Both the position numbers and the translations under genes were made by a program. A stretch of 64,000 bases of DNA, from the NCBI GenBank assembly GCA_037975125.1, contig CM075857.1:66977899-67041898 (forward strand), given 5' to 3'. The stretch comes from Latrodectus hesperus. Taxonomy: Eukaryota > Arthropoda > Arachnida > Araneae > Theridiidae. Each line of letters opens with the position of its first letter. Within the stretch, counting starts at the first letter, position 1. The notes beneath the pieces are model-generated. The model had not been told where the DNA came from. It saw nothing but the letters and a program-made list of their open reading frames with translations, and ran no database searches. Shown here piece by piece: positions 55,111 to 64,000 of the stretch.

Positions 55111-56760
55111 GGTCCAATAGGAATAAAGGAATCAACAGTATTATCAATTTTTTATACTACAGAATATGCAAGAAAGACCACTACTGCTTGTGAATTTAAT
55201 TATTAATTAGCCATTATTTTTTTTAACATAGAACTACTTCAGAAGCAATATGCCCTCATAAATTGTATACATTCTTAAGCTGCAGTTATTTCTACAGGTC
55301 TAGTTAATTTACACCAGAAAAGTCTCGTTGTAAAATATTAGAATTAGGCACTTCAACCTTATAATGGTGTAATACTGAAAATATCCCTCATTATTCGCAC
55401 GGAAACTAATTATTGTCTGTTACTATAGCAACGTACGCCAATTTTGCTTGTAGGAGCTGTCTAATGGAAGTCATGTTAAAATATGTGAATCTCTTAATAT
55501 AACTTGTGCTTGTTAACTTTAGCTTCAACTAGTAGCTTTAATTTATTTTCCAGATGATGGAATCCTATATTTTTCCCCTCTCGTAACAAGAAGAAGTAAA
55601 CGTTATTGAATTAATAAAAAATGTAGAAATTGTTGTCAGATTTGTTGTCATAGAGACATTCAACGTTAATCACAAAATACTTAACAATATCTTAAGACTG
55701 ACAGCTTGTTTAATTAATGTGACTACTTTATTACATTTCTGTATTCAACATTATGGATAATATGCTCCTTTTAAAAATACGCGAAAATTTCCTACCTAAG
55801 CATTGACTTCAAATTAGCCGGCAAAATGCTGACTAGCAAAGGAATTAAGAAAAAACCTTTATTTAAAAGTAAAAGTGATTTTTTTTAAAATTTTTATCTA
55901 AAATTTGTTACAAGTATCTGGTTTCTTTTATTGTATTTAGGTAGTCATTTATTTTGTTCATGTCTAGGAATCTTAATTAAGGTAATATAAATTTTAACTA
56001 TTTTCATTAATATATGAGTGAAATTAAGAAAATTTTAGTTTCGTTGAAGAATTTTATAGATTATTAGATCCTATATATCTCTTAAATATTTCATGCAAAA
56101 ATAATAAAAAGTCAATTTGTATAATGTAAAATTTTGGTCTGAGATTGTAAAAGTAAATATAAGAATACAAATCACAAAAATGGAAATTACATTTATTAAA
56201 AAAATGTATGAAAATTTTGAATAAAATAAAATATATTTATAAATAATTTATTTTAGTGAATGAGCGTTATTATTTAATATATTAAACATTTCCAACCATT
56301 TATAAATAGGACTAAAATAGTATATTTTCAAAATATACTATGTGAAAATGTGCTCGAGATATTTTTTCCATTTAATTTTCTTTTATTAATGATTGAGACA
56401 AAGGTCTGTCTCAAGATTTTTTAAGACAATATTTATGTAAGTAGTAAATGATTATTAGGTTTAATATGGAAACATAATGATAAAAGAAAGGCAAGTTATT
56501 ATGTTTGCAACTTTTTAATCGAATCTGAAGTCCATCTCTGGAACATCACGAAGATATTTATTTTATTTCCATCATAATTCTAGTTTTACAAAAATGCTCA
56601 AATTAAAGTTAAAATTCAAATGTAATTTTAAATAATTTTGCTCGATCCTTATAAAATTATAGTTTTTACTATTTAAAACTTCAAAAATTCATAAAAGTTT
56701 AAATTTAATAACTAGATTCGAGTGTTCCAGTTATAATTGTTTGGTTTTTGACATTTAACT
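55111..56760. other. AT-rich DNA, nothing recognised
   Basis: No gene or repeat is supported. Confidence 0.4.
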
Positions 56761-56769
56761 CCAAATTGT

Positions 56770-56893
56770 ATAATCACAAGTACTATGTATAATCATAATA
56801 CTTATGAATCATAATATTTATGATTATACAATTGGTATAATACTTATGATTATACCAATTATATAATCATAAGTATTATGATTATACAATTGT
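56770..56893. repeat. Complex AT-rich palindrome cluster
   Basis: A perfect 18-bp inverted repeat (56837-56854 with 56862-56879, 7-nt loop) lies inside about 120 bp built from alternating copies of tataatcataagtattat and its complement. Such DNA can extrude cruciforms and is prone to rearrangement. Confidence 0.85.
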
Positions 56894-57029
56894 CTACATA
56901 TTCAGAAGAAGTTCCCCTTATAATAAGTATTAACATTTTCAAAACTATATGTATCTGTATTTTAAAAAAGAAATTAACAATATATACTATTTTATTACTT
57001 TTCTCAAATTCTTATTTTATGGTAAAGAA

Positions 57030-57350
57030 TCCATATATTGGATTCTCTGTCTCTTCCCCTCAAGCTTTCTTAAATGTTTTCAAAATGCCCGTTCTCGGAA
57101 AACCGTCCCACTTTTACTTTGCATCTCATATAAGATCTCATCTTGAGTACCAAGCTTCTCAACGGTATTGTATTCTAGAAAATAAGCCAATTTTATGTTG
57201 GGGTTCTAGTACTAGAGACCTGGTGCCTCGAATACTCGGAATGCCACACTTACGTTCATTCTCTGGCCCATTTCAAAGAAATGTTCTCTTTTGTATGGGA
57301 ACTGGTTTCACCGCTTTATAAAGCAAACGATTCGAAGAGTCTTCCGGTGT
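57030..57350. other. GC-raised block, unrecognised
   Basis: It includes the 3' part of a 147-codon frame (56878-57321) that starts inside the palindrome cluster. No family resemblance, and the upstream half is AT-rich, so the frame is probably chance over a conserved non-coding block. Confidence 0.25.
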
Positions 57351-57402
57351 TGGCATTATACGTTGCAACTTTGTTGCAAAAATCCCTATCTGGGTTAGGT
57401 TG

Positions 57403-57404
<2 letters not shown>

Positions 57405-57461
<57 letters not shown>
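57405..57461. repeat. (TA)n microsatellite
   Basis: This is a pure AT run of about 57 bp. Confidence 0.97.
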
Positions 57462-57462
<1 letters not shown>

Positions 57463-57705
57463 GTGAAAAGTATTTCAACTAGGATTCTTATTTTAAATTA
57501 TTAATTTATTGTTTTTATTAAATATGACTAATTTGTTAAACTTGCATATGATACATTTTTTTCAAATATGACCTATTATATTTTAAATGTAAAGAAAGAT
57601 ACATTTTATTTTGGTATATTCGTAACTATTAATAATTTCACATCCTTCCATAATTTAAAGCATACTTTGAATTATATTTAAAAGATGTAGATATATAAGT
57701 ATGTA

Positions 57706-58970
<1,265 letters not shown>

Positions 58971-58979
58971 AATATTATC

Positions 58980-59270
58980 TTGCTTCTTTAGTCTGAATTT
59001 CGAGCGTTAGTATTGCTCAAACGATAATAGTTGCCGAATTCTAAAAGCACAGGGAGAAAGGGGAGAAAATTCGAAGAATTGCGGTCATGATTCAGAGTTT
59101 TCTGACCAATAGGACTCGTCCTAGTAGTCCAGTCAAAGGGATAAGATCTCAAGGTTTCAATTTACCTGTTCACTTCGCCAATACCAGCGGTTATCAGTAC
59201 TGCAATTTTAACCAGGTTTCAACTTGGAGATCTGTGTGTGCTCAGTAATTTTCTGTAAAATACAGCTATA
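58980..59270. other. GC-raised block with a CCAAT word
   Basis: Less AT-rich than its flanks, with gaccaatagg near 59103. Possibly regulatory. No exon could be defined. Confidence 0.2.
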
Positions 59271-62200
59271 GCGGTATATATTTTTATTTTGTTTCTTGCA
59301 GTAAGTTTTATATTTTTATTTACTACCATACTAGAGTTTTATATCTTAAACGTTGTTTAAAGTATTAATAATGATCTCACCCATTTTGAAATTTTTAGTG
59401 CTAAATCGGAAAATAAAACGAAACAAAGTAAAAATTAATTTACCATACTTTTTCCAATATTTTTAAAATTTTATTACGTAATTATTTTTTGGTTACATTA
59501 TTAATTATTTATTTTGATTATTGTAATGCTTCTTCATATCTTGGTCATATAATAATGTATGAAAAAATTCCTTTATTGCATATTACTAAAGTAAAAAAAA
59601 TTAAGGAAAATTTTTCATTATTTTGAAAATGCTTAAGTTAATTTAATCATATATATAGGATAATGTAGATAAAACAGGAATATTATTAGTAATACTCTTT
59701 ATCCGAAGGTATAAAAATTAATTCGAGCTTTTCCTTTTGATTTTTATTAAATTGTCGCCAGTATCTTAATATGTAACTTTAGCGTGATTTTATAATAGGT
59801 ATGAAAAGCTACACATTTTTGTTAAAGATCCAATTTAGAGATTCAATACTGCAAAAAATTTTTTATTTTTAAATTCAAACCAGAAAATATGAATTGAAAA
59901 TTATTTATTTCTATTCCTAATTAATAGTTATCATTTCTGCTTTTAGTACTTGGGATTTAATGTAGCAAGCTTAATGATAGAAATAGGCAGTGACCCTAAT
60001 TTGGTCATACCTAAGCGTTTCTATTCCTAAATTTAATAAAGGAGGGGGCAAACTGAACTGTATACTCGTATACTATTCCCTAGAATTACCCCAGTTCTGA
60101 CCTATATTCATATCTATGTAGTAATCAAGTATTGCAGTGTACACATGCTTATTTAACAGATCCTTCTCATGTTGTATAAACACATGCCCTTTTCAGTTTA
60201 ACCTTGGAAGTTTTATCCAATATAGTTTACGGGGGTTACCCATAGCAGTTTCGTTGAGAAACCTGTTGAAGGACAAAGCATCTGTTCCCTCGGAGATGGG
60301 CCCTCACCTGCCTACTACTCTAAAGGAAGGAACAGGTCCTTACTTACTTTTAAAAAAAAATCTTTATTTAATGTGTTTGATTTCTAGTAGAATTGGGTCA
60401 GAAAGGGAAAGGATCTGAATCTTTTGATGTGTCAGTGGGGATTTTTTTAAAAAAATCCCCCCCCCCTCCCAATTCCTTTTCCAATACATGATTTCCTTCC
60501 TGATTTCCGGAGTGTGAATTTTTTTTTTCTCTTAACGATTTTTTTACTCTCTCATTTTCCTTGAAACGTAAACTTCTTTTAAAATATTATTTTAATTATT
60601 TCTTATTTAGAAAAATGCGGTGTTTTTAAATAAATATGTGCAAATAAATTACTTTGCAATTTCTGAGATCGCTAATTGAAAACACTCATATTAATTTTAA
60701 CACTTTGCTTATCGAACCGCGGAATATGATCCACAGTTTTAAATGGATAGTGTTTTGATTTTTTTTAAGTCAAAATTAATTAAAAATTCAAAGTATCATT
60801 TACTTTTTTTATACCAGAAACGACGTCAAAACAATTGCTAAAAATGAAAGACTCTATGAAATGGCTAAAAACGTTATTTATGTGTATTCAGTTGAAAAAT
60901 ATTTGATAAAAAATGTTTATTTGAAATTTTCTGTAACTTTATTAAAACATTGTTTTTAATGTGCTCATACACTATATCGTAAGTAATGGAATGCAAATTC
61001 ATATAACATTTAATAATTATTTATATAAGTTGGTAAATATAGTCATTAGTATATTTAGTTATGTAAATTAAGGATAGTGAAAATTTTAAATCCTGAATAT
61101 TAATTTTCATTGAATTATTATGAAGTTTTATTCTGTATATTTTATTGTGATCTTAATGGAATTATATTCCATAGATTTTATTTTATTTTTGTATATCGCA
61201 CAAAGGGATTTATTATGAAGTATTTAATTAATTGTAAAAGGCATCATCAGAAATTTATAAGAAAATCTTATAAAGTGAACTGTCAAAACAAATAAAATAC
61301 ATGCACAATGTATGTATGTATTGATATTATTGTTGACAAATTTCTTGGCTTTAATTTCTTAACATCTATTTTTTTATTGATAAATTTCAGCAAATTATGT
61401 TTTTAACTATTAATTAAAGTATTAGAAAATATGAAATGCTTAAAAAAATTTTGAAAAAAATAATACAATTATAAATAACTGTTTTTATTGATTATGGCTT
61501 AAATGTCTTCCATGAACTGAAATAGTAAATATTTGTTTATCGAAAATTATGGTATTGCCAATAATTAGTTTTAAAGACAAGTATGAAAAAATTAAGATTT
61601 TATCAGCTGAAAAATCATTTTATTTATGAAGTCAGTTTTAAAAAGTTTTTAATTACCTAAACTTCTCTTAGCCAAATGATTTATTTTTAGATGTTTCTCT
61701 TATTTATATTTATATCTCTTTTCTTGCGTATTAAGGATTTTATTTAAATATCTGCCTGAGAACTTAAATCAATCTTATATCTTTCATTTTAATTGTTAAT
61801 TTTTTAAAATAACTTTTAATTATTTAATAATTATTATGTAATAATTCATTGTATCTTAGTGTTTACAAATATCTGTAAAATTATTTAAAATGTAATTTTT
61901 TAATTATTTATTTAATAAATATCATTATTTTAAAGTCTGTTTAAAAAATAAGTTTTATAAATTTAATATTAGACATCTGTAACCGTACTTCATGCATATA
62001 TTTATTTTATTATAAGGTTCAAAATTTAATTAATAGTATGTGTGAGGAAATATTAAACATTACTATATTTTAAATGATCTTTTAAATGAATTCCATATTT
62101 AATTATACGCTTGGTACTGAAGGATAAGTAAATTTGGTCAGTAAATTTGCGAAGAGAATTTAAATAAAATTTTATGGGACAAAATAACTCAAACAATTTT

Positions 62201-63587
62201 TTACGAAATTTTTCGTATAACATTTTTTGAAGATGTGAATTACCTTCATCCTTATACAATTATATTTTTTTATATTCCCATTGTTATATTTGAATTTCCA
62301 CATGTTAGAGTATATTGAGTAAAGTAAACAATGTTGTTGCAATTCATTTTATAAAATAAAAGGCTACAGAAATGTGCTGGAGAAAAAAAAAATGAGTAGA
62401 TTTCTAGATCCATCACTGTCAAGCATTGAAACACTTCCTTATTTCTACTTTTCTTTTGAATCCCTTGGTTGAAAGTAGGAAAGTGTTGTAGAACATTACA
62501 CACTGAGTTAATTACTGCGTGGAATTGCAACACTCTTTAAAGCTGCCTATCAATTTGCGTTTCTTAAATTGCTATTAGTTATTATCTGTTTCTGTTCTTT
62601 ATTATTTAAAAATTTGCACCTGTTGTGAATCTAAAAGGTCTTCCAAAGTTTTTTTCAATTGATTTAGGAATGCACCAGAACATATTCATGACTTACTGTA
62701 AAGCAATTTGAGCAAATATTTGTCAATTTGCTAAATAGTTTTCTTGCCTTCGTAATGTATCAGTATTTAAATAAAAAATTGCATCAAAGTTTGTAAATTG
62801 GACAATGCAATTACCTTTATTAAAATTTTTAAGAATCTCTGTTTAAGAAACCATCATAAAATTTTTTGGATAAAGACTGTTCAAACTACTACTATCTATT
62901 GATCAGGTTCAGTGTAGAATAGGGTGCTCCTTGGTTTTGCCATAAATATTGGCAATAAAATTTAATTTCTGGTAACCTTTGTATTTTTAATGCTTTAACT
63001 AATGTAGTTTTACGGTTGCTATTTTGTTATTTACATTTTGGCCCCTATCTGGCGTCAAAAAAATCGCTAAAAAAATTAAGGGATACTAATAGAATTTAGG
63101 ATTTCCTGTTTCGTAATTTTCAATTTATTAGCCCCCTACATTGTTAAAATTAATTTCATCCCGTAACTTATTTTCAGATTAAATATGGAAAATTCTTAAA
63201 ATGATTTGATTCTTGACACCACCACGGACTAATCTAGGTTCGTGTACCAAATTGGGAAATTAATTATTTTATTGAGAAACACATATTTTTATTTTTAAGA
63301 AATTTGTTTCATTTCTTGTATTACCAGATTATAATGCCAATTTTGTCTAATAAGAACCCATTATTTCATGATTAGCTGAATCTAAATTCATGTAGTTCAT
63401 GTAGTTATTTCTAAATGATTGTTAATTGTGATTGTGCTACAGAATTTGAACCTACAAATTTTTTCCCTTTATAATATTCTTTATATATAAAAAATTATAA
63501 AACTAAGTTTTTGTATTAATAATTTGAAATTTTGATCTTAAACTGTTTTCTTAATATGAAAACTAATGATACATATTTAATTTTTAG
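59271..63587. other. AT-rich DNA, one GC-raised stretch
   Basis: The part at 60020-60340 is less AT-rich and underlies a 93-codon plus-strand frame (60137-60418) without recognisable domains. The rest holds nothing I can support. Confidence 0.35.
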
Positions 63588-63628
63588 GTAAATGGGACCT
63601 TTCCTCTTCAGCTTAAGAAATATATAAG
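63588..63628 (+). other. Candidate 41-nt micro-exon
   Basis: An acceptor (ttaatttttag, cut after 63587) preceded by a branch-point-like ctaat (63563-63567) and a strong donor AAG|GTATGT (after 63628) bracket 41 nt. One frame is open (VNGTFPLQLKKYI plus two bases) and reads like ordinary protein; the other two contain stops. The sequence is less AT-rich than its flanks. The parent gene is not recognised. Two good splice sites this close could arise by chance. Confidence 0.25.
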
Positions 63629-64000
63629 GTATGTTTAAATGAATGATATTTTTCTGCCTTCCTTTTGAATAACATAATTATGTACATGGTTATGTACATA
63701 TTGTAAATATGCATTAGGTCTGATATATTTTAAAAATACACGTAGTTAAATTAAAAATTTGCTGAATTATTTTCTTTTATGTATATCAAATTTCACACAT
63801 AGGTTTAATTTAAATTTCATTTATTCGTTATATGCCTATTTTTTTATTTTTTAAAGTAAATTTGTTTTATTAAAAATTATTTCAATTTGGAGTATAAGAC
63901 CGAACATAAAGTATATGTTTCTCGTACAATTATATTAGAAATTCTCTCTCGTTCCTTAATTTCTGACCGAGGGTAAATTGTGCTTCAAAATAAATAAATA
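63629..64000. other. AT-rich DNA, nothing recognised
   Basis: No gene or repeat is supported up to the window end. Confidence 0.4.

Noticed and set aside
56878..57321. 147-codon plus-strand frame
   Set aside because: It starts in an AT palindrome cluster, has no domain or family resemblance, and only its second half has raised GC.
60137..60418. 93-codon plus-strand frame
   Set aside because: No recognisable domain, and no upstream or downstream gene signals. The length is compatible with chance in a less AT-rich stretch.

Overview
The window is AT-rich eukaryotic nuclear DNA, most likely from a spider or another chelicerate. It has long (TA)n arrays, a non-LTR retrotransposon with an RNase H domain and an (AAC)n tail, a tRNA-derived SINE, and a Tc1/mariner-type transposon of a kind I remember as common in orb-weaver genomes. 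I found no complete host protein-coding gene. Nearly all open frames are microsatellite translations, transposon remnants, or short chance frames in AT-rich DNA. The window looks like a large intron or an intergenic region.

Mobile elements, left to right. Positions 814-3808 (minus strand) hold a retrotransposon copy bounded by a perfect 13-bp target-site duplication. It encodes reverse transcriptase, RNase H and a CCHC-like tail, but has no endonuclease domain and one frameshift inside RNase H. Positions 23900-24000 and 46148-46262 are two diverged, oppositely oriented copies of one dispersed repeat. Positions 37371-37653 hold a complete SINE with a tRNA-Arg(ACG)-like head and a perfect 14-bp target-site duplication; a 5'-truncated relative lies at 50291-50420. 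Positions 44319-45910 hold a Tc1/mariner-superfamily element with about 156-159-bp terminal inverted repeats, a TA duplication and a transposase broken by one in-frame stop and two frameshifts. Its catalytic spacing reads as DD37D, and each inverted repeat carries a CTCF-like motif.

Simple sequence and hairpins. At least eleven (TA)n tracts of about 45 to 314 bp are present, several directly abutting mobile elements. There are several perfect or near-perfect hairpins (6042-6120, 6291-6342, 20075-20107, 36155-36194, 36215-36259, 56837-56879). A 71-nt imperfect hairpin at 53569-53639 has the size of a microRNA precursor.

Possible host signals are scattered and weak. They are a GC-raised block ending in a perfect splice donor (12980-13568), a 41-nt micro-exon candidate (63588-63628), an acceptor-led open frame (39209-39385), GC-raised islands within the AT-rich background, and transcription-factor words such as CREB/ETS clusters and FTZ-F1/ERR sites. 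These would fit regulatory DNA in a giant intron, but the sequence alone cannot prove it.
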